A DNA stretch of 43,101 bases from an uncultured Bacteroidia bacterium (GTDB lineage: Bacteria; Bacteroidota; Bacteroidia; Bacteroidales; Prolixibacteraceae): the NCBI GenBank assembly GCA_903927965.1, contig CAIYPA010000160.1:1-43101 (forward strand), given 5' to 3'. The position numbers and the translations under genes were made by a program. Shown here one piece after another: positions 1 to 8,443 of this stretch. Position 1 is the first letter of the stretch. Each line of letters opens with the position of its first letter. The notes beneath the pieces were generated by a model. The model saw only the letters and a list, made by a program, of their open reading frames with translations, had not been told where the DNA came from and ran no database searches.

Positions 1-488
1 AAACTTGAATGGGTATGAGTTGCCGAAAAATACAACTGGTCGCGGCGGATCCCTTTTTGTGCAAGAAGATAAGTTACAGAGTCGATGATGTTGGGAGGCA
101 TAATCAACAAATCGGCAGCTACCATTATCAGGGTCCGACTTCCTGATTTCAGGGCAACAGCTTTAATGAAAATACTGTCGTGGACCCCGGTTGCCGGTTT
201 GCCTTTACGAGCCCCAAATCCCGCAAGGGGAACTTTTGAAAATCGACCTTCGGCAACATTATCTTCCTGACTATTCAATACCGGTGTAATACTCACTCTG
301 GCAAAACCGGCCTGAATCGAATCGTTGAGGATCACAGAACTTTTCTTCAGGCTGTCAATACGGGCGGAGCTGGTTTTATAATAATCGCTGTTCAGATAAG
401 ATGCCTGGACAACAGGGTCCGTACATACGAAAAAGAGAAGAATCAGGAAAACCAGTATGCTTCCGGTAACAATTGCGAATTTTCTCAT
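1..488 (-). CDS. Neutral/alkaline ceramidase-like secreted protein, N-terminal part (runs off left edge)
   Basis: The frame opens at ATG 488 and stays open to the window edge, so about 162 N-terminal residues are visible and the 3' end is missing. Residues 5-22 are strongly hydrophobic (signal peptide or anchor). The region from about residue 60 reads GFARVSITP, then PLAGFGARKGKP, then an LIMVAADLL strand, and ends in FSATHTHSS. The ordered motifs match the N-terminal domain of neutral/alkaline non-lysosomal ceramidases (PF04734), where the THTHS histidines belong to the zinc site. Known members cleave the amide bond of ceramides, but Bacteroidota hold many divergent homologues of unknown substrate, so the activity here is inference. 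It is the last visible gene of the SusCD operon, 177 bp after the alpha/beta hydrolase gene, with a double palindrome in that gap. Confidence 0.8.
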   Translation of the reverse strand, partial: MRKFAIVTGSILVFLILLFFVCTDPVVQASYLNSDYYKTSSARIDSLKKSSVILNDSIQAGFARVSITPVLNSQEDNVAEGRFSKVPLAGFGARKGKPATGVHDSIFIKAVALKSGSRTLIMVAADLLIMPPNIIDSVTYLLAQKGIRRDQLYFSATHTHSS

Positions 489-524
489 TTTATAACTAAT
501 GTATTGAATTGCAAAATCATAACC

Positions 525-607
525 ATTTATACATATTGCGGTACGCTGTACCTATCAAAATCTAATACCAAACTTGTTTCTACAAATATTGACGGTACGC
601 TGTACCT
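525..607. repeat. Two copies of a GGTAC-GCT-GTACC hairpin element, 54 bp apart
   Basis: An identical 15-mer, CGGTACGCTGTACCT, occurs at 539-553 and 593-607. Each copy holds a 5-bp inverted repeat (GGTAC/GTACC) around a 3-base loop. The second copy is preceded by TTTCTACAAATATT (577-590), the shared core of the dispersed elements at 13858, 30402 and 38034. The first is preceded by the related ATTTATACATATT. The pair lies upstream of the ceramidase-like gene and downstream of the hydrolase gene. It could be a dispersed hairpin element or a paired operator. The sequence does not decide between them. Confidence 0.7.
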
Positions 608-665
608 TGGATGATTTTCCACTGTATCATTTTTTTGACAATACTTGTATTGTATTATATATTAA

Positions 666-2027
666 TCAGTTAACTTTTAACAATAGATTTTTGTCATTGG
701 TGACAAACATCCTGGTGCTTTGGGTATAATCGTCGCCGTAAACTGCCTTGTATTTAAGATCGACGTAAAAAGCTTTAAAACCTGTCTTTGGCGTTTTTAC
801 CTCGACGGTTACTTCTGATTTGTTGGCAGGGTTCAACTCAATATTTGACCAATGCTCATCCCTGAAATCCTGATCGTTGGAGTCGGCATACCATAAAATG
901 GCGTTTTGCAATATTTCAGGTGTGGCCTTGATTTTCAGGGTAATAGTACCGTTCTGCTCAGATATGCTTGATTTACAGATGGGATATTTACCATTGGTGA
1001 TGGTGGTTCCGAGAAACGCGCTCAATGTTGTCAATGCTTTCTTTTTGTCGCCAAGATCGTGTGCAGCATTGGGTGTATAACAGATGTGGTTGTCACCAGG
1101 AATACTGTCGATGTAATTTTTTATCGCATCCGCAGGCCAGTAAGGGTCGTTGGTCCCCATGAAGATCATTTTGGGCATCGTCAATGTTTTGCGGTACGAA
1201 TAGGGATCGATCATCTTGACGAGGTCGTTGCTTTTGCTATTTCCAAACTCCTGAGCCAATCCCAATTTGACGTAATCTTCAATCTCGATGCTGTAATCGC
1301 CCCAAACTACTTTGTGGTACGGGATATTTACAGGCATATTCAGCATATCGATCACCATTGGGCCGATTGCCTTGACGCGTTTGTCATTTGCACCAGTCAA
1401 CCAGGTTGTCCATCCCCGTTTGGAAGCACCTGAAATAACAAAATGTTCAACGTTCTTTTTGATCTCCTTTTTTGAAAAAGCCTGCACGACATCCATCGCC
1501 CTGACAGCACTTTTGGTCATTGGAAACAACAACGGCCACGAAAAATCGTGATCATTCTGATAGTTATGGAGCGTATATGAGATTAGGGCATCTTCGGTAA
1601 GGTCGTCATATAAAGGTTGGTTGGGAACCTGCCAGAGCAAGGCAACGATAGCCATGTTTGTCTTTGCCAGTTTGCTTAAAGCAGTGGTCAAGTCCTCTGT
1701 CCATTCATGGGTATTGGGCTTTTCATTTTTTAAGCTGCCGCCGGTGATAAATAACAGTGCATCATTGTATTTCAAAAGATCGGGGACCATGATGAACATC
1801 TCGTGGTTCCAATTGATGTTGCGCCATTTCTGTGATTGAAAAATGATCCTGTAGATGGTCACACCATTGATGTTTTTTTTATCGTTGACTTCCCATTTGA
1901 ACGATTTGTCGGAGTTGTGGAGGTAGGCCTGAAGAGCTGTTTCCGGTGTAATCTGATGAGGCGGATTAGCCAAAAGGAATGTATAAGAACAGAACAGAAC
2001 AATAAGGCCCAATAAAACTTTTCTCAT
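666..2027 (-). CDS. PhoPQ-activated pathogenicity-related (PqaA-like) secreted alpha/beta hydrolase
   Basis: A 453-residue protein with a classical N-terminal signal peptide (MRKVLLGLIVLFCSYTFLLA). Mature motifs include the PETALQAYL start, WRNINWNHEMFIMVPD, the nucleophile elbow G-A-S202-K-R-G-W, and an MIFMGTNDPYWPAD segment carrying a likely acid Asp, followed by AAHDLG with a likely catalytic His. This order matches the PhoPQ_related family (PF10142), named for Salmonella PqaA and also found in Dictyostelium AprA-type proteins. The fold is an alpha/beta hydrolase but the substrate is not established. The length is full for the family. It follows the SusD gene after a hairpin at 2061-2104, so it may be transcribed partly by read-through. 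Its place behind SusCD suggests a secreted esterase/peptidase-like role on the imported ligand (inference). Confidence 0.85.
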   Translation of the reverse strand: MRKVLLGLIVLFCSYTFLLANPPHQITPETALQAYLHNSDKSFKWEVNDKKNINGVTIYRIIFQSQKWRNINWNHEMFIMVPDLLKYNDALLFITGGSLKNEKPNTHEWTEDLTTALSKLAKTNMAIVALLWQVPNQPLYDDLTEDALISYTLHNYQNDHDFSWPLLFPMTKSAVRAMDVVQAFSKKEIKKNVEHFVISGASKRGWTTWLTGANDKRVKAIGPMVIDMLNMPVNIPYHKVVWGDYSIEIEDYVKLGLAQEFGNSKSNDLVKMIDPYSYRKTLTMPKMIFMGTNDPYWPADAIKNYIDSIPGDNHICYTPNAAHDLGDKKKALTTLSAFLGTTITNGKYPICKSSISEQNGTITLKIKATPEILQNAILWYADSNDQDFRDEHWSNIELNPANKSEVTVEVKTPKTGFKAFYVDLKYKAVYGDDYTQSTRMFVTNDKNLLLKVN

Positions 2028-2060
2028 TTCTAAACTTGATTTATCACATTTATAAAATAC

Positions 2061-2104
2061 AATGACAACTAAGCAGGATCGGATTGAACTACTTAGTTGT
2101 CATT
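2061..2104 (-). terminator. 13-bp perfect inverted repeat between SusD and hydrolase genes
   Basis: AATGACAACTAAG at 2061-2073 pairs perfectly with CTTAGTTGTCATT at 2092-2104 around an 18-base loop, just after the SusD stop codon. Read on the minus strand it is followed by GTATTTTATA, a weak U-rich tail. It looks like an attenuating terminator or a 3'-end stabilising hairpin that would lower expression of the downstream hydrolase relative to SusCD. Confidence 0.6.
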
Positions 2105-2121
2105 TTCTTACTGGTCGAATC

Positions 2122-3750
2122 CTACTTGATCAACCACATACTGGAATATTCGGTATCGCCCTTGTCCAGTTTGGCGATGGCCGCATTGTAGTTGTCGGTA
2201 TTGTTGGCCAACTCAGTTTCGGGATACCTGAACCGCAATGGGAAAGCATGTAGCCCGTTTACCAATTCGCCATTCAGTTCAAAAGTGGGAAGCCTGGTCC
2301 TTCTATGGTCAGCATAAGCTTCAACACCATTCAGGAAAAGACCCAACCATTTTTGCAATGCGATTTTAGCCAATTTTTGAGCATCGGTTGTCGTTGGAAA
2401 TTTCGCACTTGCATTGTTAAAATAAGTAGCGGGAATCGTCACGCCCCATCTGGCATTGGCCAATGTTACACCACTTTTATAATAAGTTTCAGCACCTACA
2501 GCAGGGATATAACCCTTAACTGCAGCTTCAGCCAATAAAAACTGAACCTCATCAGCCTGTAAAATAGTTGCTTTTAGCAGTGCATGGGCTTTTTCGTTCA
2601 GTAATTTGGAGAACTTTGATATTTTATAATTGAATATCGTAGTCGGGAAATCATAACTGCCATTGGCCGCCAAAACGTTTTCATACATCCCTGCCGTGTA
2701 TCCACCATAAAGCGTCAAGGAATCTACAATGAATTTAGATGCAGCTTTGATATCAGGCTTACTACGATCGATGTACTCGTAAGTGGAAGAATAGGTGAAC
2801 CCATTGGGATCAGTTGTGTTTACAACCGTACCATTGTTCGCAGAAACGTTTGTCCATGGTTTCTCAATTGGGGCAATCCAAACATTCAACCTGGCATCAT
2901 TAAGGACTTTTAGACTATCGACAAGTGTTTTACTTGGACGGAAAATCATGAAGTTATCGCTGTACCCATCATACGACATTGGCCAGTTGTAGGTCCGGTC
3001 GCCTGTAAGGTAAGGAATCGCTGCATTATCCGTATTTGCTGTCATCAATGGAAGAGCGGCCACTGCGGCGACATCGGCAGCAACTGTTGAAAGATTTTTA
3101 CTTGACCTCATCAAAAGCCTTAACCTTAATGAATTGGCAAATTTTATCCATTTGGTTTTATCCCCGCCATACATGATGTCGTATGTTTTATCAATGGGGT
3201 CAGTACCTGTGGACAATAACAAAGTTGCATCTTTGAGGTTCTGGATCAGGGCAGGATAAATGTCCTTCTGATCGTCAAATTTTGGGAAAAGGATCCCATC
3301 CTGACCACGAAGACCTTCGGTATAATAAATATCGCCATACAAGTCGGTCACTGTTGACCAAAGTAACGATTTGAAAATCAAAAAGATTCCTTCATAACTT
3401 TTTAATCCCAAAGCATGCACATCAGTAATGGAAGCCTGGACCAATTTAATTGGTGTTGTAAAACCATATAAATCGCTTTTTGGTTTAGTGAAGCTCTTGT
3501 AAATATTATCATCGGAACTCCGGTTTCCCTGCATATACTGAACAGTAGCGGACAATGTCCTGTTGCCGACACCACCTTCATATTGATAAGCAAAAGTAGT
3601 TTGTTGAATGATCGAAGAAAGCAACAGGTTTGGAGTTGCAGACTCTATTGCATCCCGCTTTTGAAGCAGCTCATCCTTTCTAAGCAACTGCTTTTCACAA
3701 GCTGTCAGAACAAAGAGTGTCAGGATTAAAATTGATATCTGTATTTTCAT
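2122..3750 (-). CDS. SusD/RagB-family nutrient-binding outer membrane lipoprotein
   Basis: A 542-residue protein that begins with a lipoprotein signal ending in the lipobox LTAC (Cys18), so it is anchored to the outer membrane and would sit over the SusC barrel as a ligand-binding lid. The mature part has the helical repeats and late RFRYPETE segment typical of the SusD-like_2 branch (PF12771), which is longer and more divergent than starch SusD. It starts 20 bp after the SusC stop, the usual SusC-SusD coupling. The ligand cannot be read from sequence: this branch includes proteins for glycans and for other nutrients, and no glycoside hydrolase is co-transcribed here. The start ATG at 3750 is fixed by the signal peptide. 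Confidence 0.93.
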   Translation of the reverse strand: MKIQISILILTLFVLTACEKQLLRKDELLQKRDAIESATPNLLLSSIIQQTTFAYQYEGGVGNRTLSATVQYMQGNRSSDDNIYKSFTKPKSDLYGFTTPIKLVQASITDVHALGLKSYEGIFLIFKSLLWSTVTDLYGDIYYTEGLRGQDGILFPKFDDQKDIYPALIQNLKDATLLLSTGTDPIDKTYDIMYGGDKTKWIKFANSLRLRLLMRSSKNLSTVAADVAAVAALPLMTANTDNAAIPYLTGDRTYNWPMSYDGYSDNFMIFRPSKTLVDSLKVLNDARLNVWIAPIEKPWTNVSANNGTVVNTTDPNGFTYSSTYEYIDRSKPDIKAASKFIVDSLTLYGGYTAGMYENVLAANGSYDFPTTIFNYKISKFSKLLNEKAHALLKATILQADEVQFLLAEAAVKGYIPAVGAETYYKSGVTLANARWGVTIPATYFNNASAKFPTTTDAQKLAKIALQKWLGLFLNGVEAYADHRRTRLPTFELNGELVNGLHAFPLRFRYPETELANNTDNYNAAIAKLDKGDTEYSSMWLIK

Positions 3751-3770
3751 AATTTCAATAAATTTAAGAA

Positions 3771-6700
3771 TTAAAAGTCAAACGATACTTTGAAACCATA
3801 AGAGGCAATAGATGGTAATGCTTTACCAACGATACCCTGGTTCTGGCCAATTCCTTCGAAAGCAGATTCCGGATCGACGTTTTTATCTGCTTTGTTCCAT
3901 TGGAAGATGTTCCTTCCAACAAATCCAATCACAACATTGTCAACTTTATATTTTGATGTGATGCTCCTTGGCAATGTATAGTCAAAAGTGATCTCTTTCA
4001 CTTTAAAGTTGGTGGCATCCCGTAACAGTGATTGTGGGAAACTCCAATATTGAGCACCAAGGATCAAACCTGGCAAAGCATAGAATGTTTGGAGAGGGTT
4101 TGCACCGTTCACGATATAATCAGCATCGTTTGCCGGATTTCCACCCGGTTTCAACCATACACCCTGAAAATAACTTGCGTCATCAATGGCAACCGGGGTT
4201 CCATATCTTGCATATGTGGCAACTAAACTGGCCATTTGGGGGTAAGGCATCTGGCTTGCATCGGGCCAGGGCAAACCACCAGTTGCGGCATCGCGTCCTC
4301 CAACGGTCCATGGATTCGGGCCGTTAACTTTGTCCCCAATGGTCAATAAAGAATGTCCGTCAGTAACAGCACGGCGTTCGATATCGGAAATGTATTTTCC
4401 TCCCTTGCGGAAACTTCCTACGATACCCAGCCTAAAATTCTTCCATTTTACTGACGAGTGTACACCCATGATGAAATCGGGATTGTAATTACCAATTGAT
4501 TTACGATCTTTTTCAGCGTTTGAATATTTCCATTCGCCGTTATCATCCAGTACGATCATCCCGGCATATTTACTTGTGGACGGCATTGTTGTGAATACCT
4601 GGTGGGCCCACATCGTCCCAACTGTTTCACCAACAGCCAACCGCAGGTCAATATTTGGACCATTGCCAAAAAATGTCTGGCCTGTAGGCACATAAGCTGC
4701 TGATAGTTTTGTGATTGTTGACTTTACCTGGCTGAAGTTAAAACCAAAATCCCAGTTCCAATCTTTTGTGCGAACAGGAACAAAGTTCAATGAAATTTCA
4801 TAACCTTTGGCTTCAACTGTACCTACGTTGGTCAACATTCCACTATAACCAACTCCGGGAGAAGTGGGAATGGTCCCCAACTGGTTTTCATGAACCTTTT
4901 TATAAGATGTAAACTCACCGGAAATGCGGTTGTCAAGCAATGCAAAATCAAAACCCTCTTCATAAGCAGTGGTCACTTCGGCCTTTATGTTCGGATCGGT
5001 AAGGTTGCCACCAATATTGACAATCTTTGTACTTCCATAATCCAACGAACTAAAATTGAAAGTATTGGCTGTTCTTGGCGTTCCAAGTCCATGTCCTACC
5101 TGTGCAACACCGGCCCTAAGCTTAAGCATGTTAATAACTTCCGGGAGTTTAAAGGTTGTTGAAGGAAGCCAGCTCAATGAGACCGAAGGATAGAAATGTT
5201 CCTGCTTTTGCTCGTCAAGGATACCACTAAAATCGTAACGGCCAGAAACATCTACAAATATCTGGTTGGAATAACCTGCCTGGGCTGTGCCATAAAGACT
5301 CTGAGATTTGCCGATGTCCCAACCACTGCTGGTGGACAATGTATTGGGTGCAGCATTTCCAAGTGAATATTCATTGACCCTTACCAGTTTCTCAGCGTTG
5401 CCATAATAGCTATAGGAATTGCTATAGGCATAATTGTAACCTGCTGTTGCATTGGTTGTGAATTTACCGAAGTCTTTGTTCCAGATCAACATCAGGTCAT
5501 TCTGGACACCCAGACCATTCCCGCTAGTCACTGTGTATTTACCATCCCTCATGTTGCTATCCTCAAAGTCTTTGGCCCTTTTGTACTCATAATTGTCACC
5601 ACTGTAGTTAATACCAGTACGGACCATGAATTTTAAAGGTTTAATGATTTCCCAGTCAAGTTGGGCTTTGCCAAAAAAGTTGTCTTTCCTGTAAGTGTTG
5701 ATTTCAGAATAAGTGTACATATAAGGGTTGTCGAGCATTGGTGTACCATCAGGTTTGTAATAAGGGGCATTCTGTAATTGCCCTTCAAAGCCCTTTTTCC
5801 ATACGGTTTGCATCTCTTTAACAGGTTGCAACGATCCGAGGAATTTCATGGTCAACTCTTCGATCACCTGACTGTTTGACGAAGTCTTGTTTGGGGTAAA
5901 CTGACCCATGTAGTTGCTGGTCACCGAAATTTTCAATTTCTTGGTAATGTTATATTCAGCACTTAAACTGGCATTCATACGGTCTGTCCTGTTATTGGGC
6001 ATTACACCAATATTTGACATTTTGCCAATAGAGAAGCGGAATGCGCCATCTTTATAGTTGCCCGATACACTGACATTGTAATTACGGGTAGCACCGGTTT
6101 GCATATATTCCTGAAGGCGGTTCTCCCTTGTTGGTGCAAAAAGCTTGGTTTCGATCCTTTGTGTATCCGTATTGTATTGATCGATTGTAGCTGTGGTGAA
6201 ATCAGAGAATTTAGCTCCCCAGTCGTAACCAGAGGTATATATAGATGAAGCACGAATCCCATCACCATATTCTTGCTGCGTGGCAAAGAAATTGTAAGGT
6301 TTGTCCCAAATTAGCGAACTATTGACGGAAACACCAATCCCTTTTTTGCCACCTTTGCCCGACTTTGTAGTGATCATGATTACACCATTACCAGCAGCTG
6401 ATCCATAAAGTGCCCCCGCGCTTGCACCTTTCAAAATAGAAATACTTTCAATGTCTTCAGCATTCAATTGAGAAAGTAGGTTTCCAAAATCTGCTCCGTT
6501 ACGGTTATCTACAGAGGTTGACCCGGCAGGTACACCATCAATTACAAAAAGAGGTTGACTTGAAGCCGTTGAGGAGGATAGATTCAAACTGGTTGCACCA
6601 CGTATCGTTACAAATACCGAACCGTTTGGATCGGTACTGGAGTTGGTGAAATTCACTCCACTTACACGGCCATCCAACGATTTGATAACGTTTGAGTTGG

Positions 6701-7106
6701 CACCTTTGGCCAAATCACCTGATTTCACTTCTGAAACTGAATAAGCAAGGGATTTCTTTTCGCGGGAGATACCAAGGGCCGTTACAACGACCTCGTCGAC
6801 GCCAATGGTACTTGAAGCCATAGAGACATCAAATTTTTTCTGCGTCCCAACTGCAACCTCTTTGGTTTGCATACCAACAAACGAGAAAACCAAAGTTGCA
6901 TTACCGGGAACTGAGAGGGTGAATTTCCCCTCTACATCGGTCACTGTCCCTGTTGTTGTCCCTTTAACCACCACACTGACACCGGGCAACAATTGCCCCG
7001 TATCATCTTTTACGCTACCTGTGACAATATTTTGAGCAAAAAGGCCTGTCGAAACAACCATTAAAATGCACAGAAACATTGCTTTAAGCATTTTTCTCTT
7101 CATCAT
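3771..7106 (-). CDS. SusC/RagA-family TonB-dependent outer membrane receptor
   Basis: A 1111-residue protein with signal peptide (about residues 1-25, ending LFAQ), a CarboxypepD_reg-like beta-sandwich (about 26-110; VTGSVKDDTGQLLPGVSVVV), the EVVVTALGI segment at the start of the plug, a plug domain to about residue 250 with VIDGVPAG and EDIESISILKGASAGALYG, and a long 22-strand-type barrel ending in aromatic FDF. This is the full SusC/RagA arrangement. It lacks an extra N-terminal FecR/secretin domain, so direct anti-sigma coupling is not indicated. It imports the ligand captured by the adjacent SusD using TonB energy. Two ATGs (7106 and 7103) are both usable. The gene lies 102 bp after the PKD lipoprotein gene on the same strand. 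Confidence 0.96.
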   Translation of the reverse strand: MMKRKMLKAMFLCILMVVSTGLFAQNIVTGSVKDDTGQLLPGVSVVVKGTTTGTVTDVEGKFTLSVPGNATLVFSFVGMQTKEVAVGTQKKFDVSMASSTIGVDEVVVTALGISREKKSLAYSVSEVKSGDLAKGANSNVIKSLDGRVSGVNFTNSSTDPNGSVFVTIRGATSLNLSSSTASSQPLFVIDGVPAGSTSVDNRNGADFGNLLSQLNAEDIESISILKGASAGALYGSAAGNGVIMITTKSGKGGKKGIGVSVNSSLIWDKPYNFFATQQEYGDGIRASSIYTSGYDWGAKFSDFTTATIDQYNTDTQRIETKLFAPTRENRLQEYMQTGATRNYNVSVSGNYKDGAFRFSIGKMSNIGVMPNNRTDRMNASLSAEYNITKKLKISVTSNYMGQFTPNKTSSNSQVIEELTMKFLGSLQPVKEMQTVWKKGFEGQLQNAPYYKPDGTPMLDNPYMYTYSEINTYRKDNFFGKAQLDWEIIKPLKFMVRTGINYSGDNYEYKRAKDFEDSNMRDGKYTVTSGNGLGVQNDLMLIWNKDFGKFTTNATAGYNYAYSNSYSYYGNAEKLVRVNEYSLGNAAPNTLSTSSGWDIGKSQSLYGTAQAGYSNQIFVDVSGRYDFSGILDEQKQEHFYPSVSLSWLPSTTFKLPEVINMLKLRAGVAQVGHGLGTPRTANTFNFSSLDYGSTKIVNIGGNLTDPNIKAEVTTAYEEGFDFALLDNRISGEFTSYKKVHENQLGTIPTSPGVGYSGMLTNVGTVEAKGYEISLNFVPVRTKDWNWDFGFNFSQVKSTITKLSAAYVPTGQTFFGNGPNIDLRLAVGETVGTMWAHQVFTTMPSTSKYAGMIVLDDNGEWKYSNAEKDRKSIGNYNPDFIMGVHSSVKWKNFRLGIVGSFRKGGKYISDIERRAVTDGHSLLTIGDKVNGPNPWTVGGRDAATGGLPWPDASQMPYPQMASLVATYARYGTPVAIDDASYFQGVWLKPGGNPANDADYIVNGANPLQTFYALPGLILGAQYWSFPQSLLRDATNFKVKEITFDYTLPRSITSKYKVDNVVIGFVGRNIFQWNKADKNVDPESAFEGIGQNQGIVGKALPSIASYGFKVSFDF

Positions 7107-7208
7107 ATATATTTTTTGTTAGTTGTAAATATTCTAAATCTTAATTTCAAATTAATCTACTTTAGTGTTTTACAGGTATTTGCATTCAGCAAATAAACCC
7201 GGAATCAA

Positions 7209-8138
7209 TTAAGGCACAGCTTCAAAGTAAACGTTCAACGCAAAAGTGGGCTTGCCAAGTGTCGCACCTGATGTTCCTACTGCCACAAACAGATTGGCAA
7301 TGATTTGTGTATCAGTAATGGACTGAATGATACATTCGCTCGAAAAGTCTTTTATTCCAAAAAATCCACCATTGGCAAAACTCAGGGTCATGACATTTGT
7401 ATAGGTCACGGAGACCGCAGTTGCACCATCAGGAGCATTGGTCATTGTCAGGTTTTTACCTTCATTGATCTGGAAAGTCGCACCAGTTGGGGGTGTAAAC
7501 GGTTTTGCGTAGGTCAATCCCGAACCTCCGGCATTACCAATATTGGGTGTTGCGGTCGCATAACAATAGACAAATCCGGCAAAGATCCCACCACCATTCG
7601 ATTGAATCGTCATCGTACCATCACTCTTGAAGGTAAATGTATCTCCATAGACCGCACTTAAACCAACAGCGGATAAAATTCCACCCGGATAGGATTTATA
7701 GTTTGGAGTGAGAGTGGCTGTGGCATAGTTGATATTGAAGCTTGGTGCACTGGCGCTAATCCTCCATTTCCTCGATTTAGGGGCAGAAGGTTTCCCTCCT
7801 GTGAGGTACTCCATTTTTGTTTTGGCCGGTATTGTTATCGTTTGTTTGGTGGTAACTTGACCCCCCGGACCTTTAATCGTCAAAGAGACTTCAATGGAAG
7901 TAGGTGTCGCAACCTGAACATAGGTATGAACAGGAGCTACAAGGGTATTGATATAACTGCCATCCCCAAAATCCCACTCATATTTGGTGGCATCGGTGAC
8001 AGTCGCAGCAAACGTCACCACGCCATCGTTGACTGTGGCTGTAAATGATGCGGTGGGGGCGGGAGTATCCTTTTTACAAGTCACAAAAAGGAGCAACCCC
8101 AAAGAAAAAAATAAAGCCAACCTTAATTTTCTTTTCAT
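7209..8138 (-). CDS. PKD-domain surface lipoprotein, first gene of the SusCD operon
   Basis: A 309-residue protein with an N-terminal lipoprotein signal (LLLFVTC, Cys21). Residues about 27-110 form a PKD-like Ig fold (PTASFTATV..., YEWDFGDGSY, APVHTYVQ, TIKGPGGQ), the WDFGDG core being diagnostic. The remaining ~190 residues are Gly/Thr-rich, beta-predicted and unassigned; they contain KSRKWRIS and a Phe-rich end. Similar PKD lipoproteins sit next to SusCD pairs, where they act as accessory surface ligand-binding proteins. Binding here is inferred from architecture and context. It is placed upstream of SusC rather than after SusD, and is the promoter-proximal gene of the operon. No enzyme motif is visible. 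Confidence 0.8.
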   Translation of the reverse strand: MKRKLRLALFFSLGLLLFVTCKKDTPAPTASFTATVNDGVVTFAATVTDATKYEWDFGDGSYINTLVAPVHTYVQVATPTSIEVSLTIKGPGGQVTTKQTITIPAKTKMEYLTGGKPSAPKSRKWRISASAPSFNINYATATLTPNYKSYPGGILSAVGLSAVYGDTFTFKSDGTMTIQSNGGGIFAGFVYCYATATPNIGNAGGSGLTYAKPFTPPTGATFQINEGKNLTMTNAPDGATAVSVTYTNVMTLSFANGGFFGIKDFSSECIIQSITDTQIIANLFVAVGTSGATLGKPTFALNVYFEAVP

Positions 8139-8443
8139 AGTGAAATTGTTTTAATTAAAAATATTTGTTTTTTGTCATTAAACGCCTGAATATTATATTA
8201 CAATTATATATAACACATTTTAACAAAACATAAAGAAATTTGTTTTCATTGCGTAGTATTTTAACACTTGATTTTGTTTTTTAAAAGGTAAAATGGACTT
8301 TTTAAGTTAATAAACTATCAAAAAATCTCATTATAATTTCAGGATCGGAACGGGTAATTGCTTTTCTTTAACTTCCTGAAAACAATAAACAAGGAATTTA
8401 ACTGCATTATTAATTTTAAAAATTTAAAATAACTATAACTGAT
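8139..8443. other. AT-rich divergent intergenic region
   Basis: This 305-bp spacer separates the minus-strand PKD-SusCD operon from the plus-strand CPBP protease gene, so it must hold both promoters. It is very AT-rich with long A/T runs (for example 8200-8220 and 8390-8430). I found no exact TTTG-N19-TAnnTTTG pair on either strand, no strong hairpin and no credible small gene. Confidence 0.6.

Noticed and set aside
85-270. A 61-codon plus-strand frame at the left edge
   Set aside because: It is antisense to the ceramidase-like gene, whose motifs are clear.
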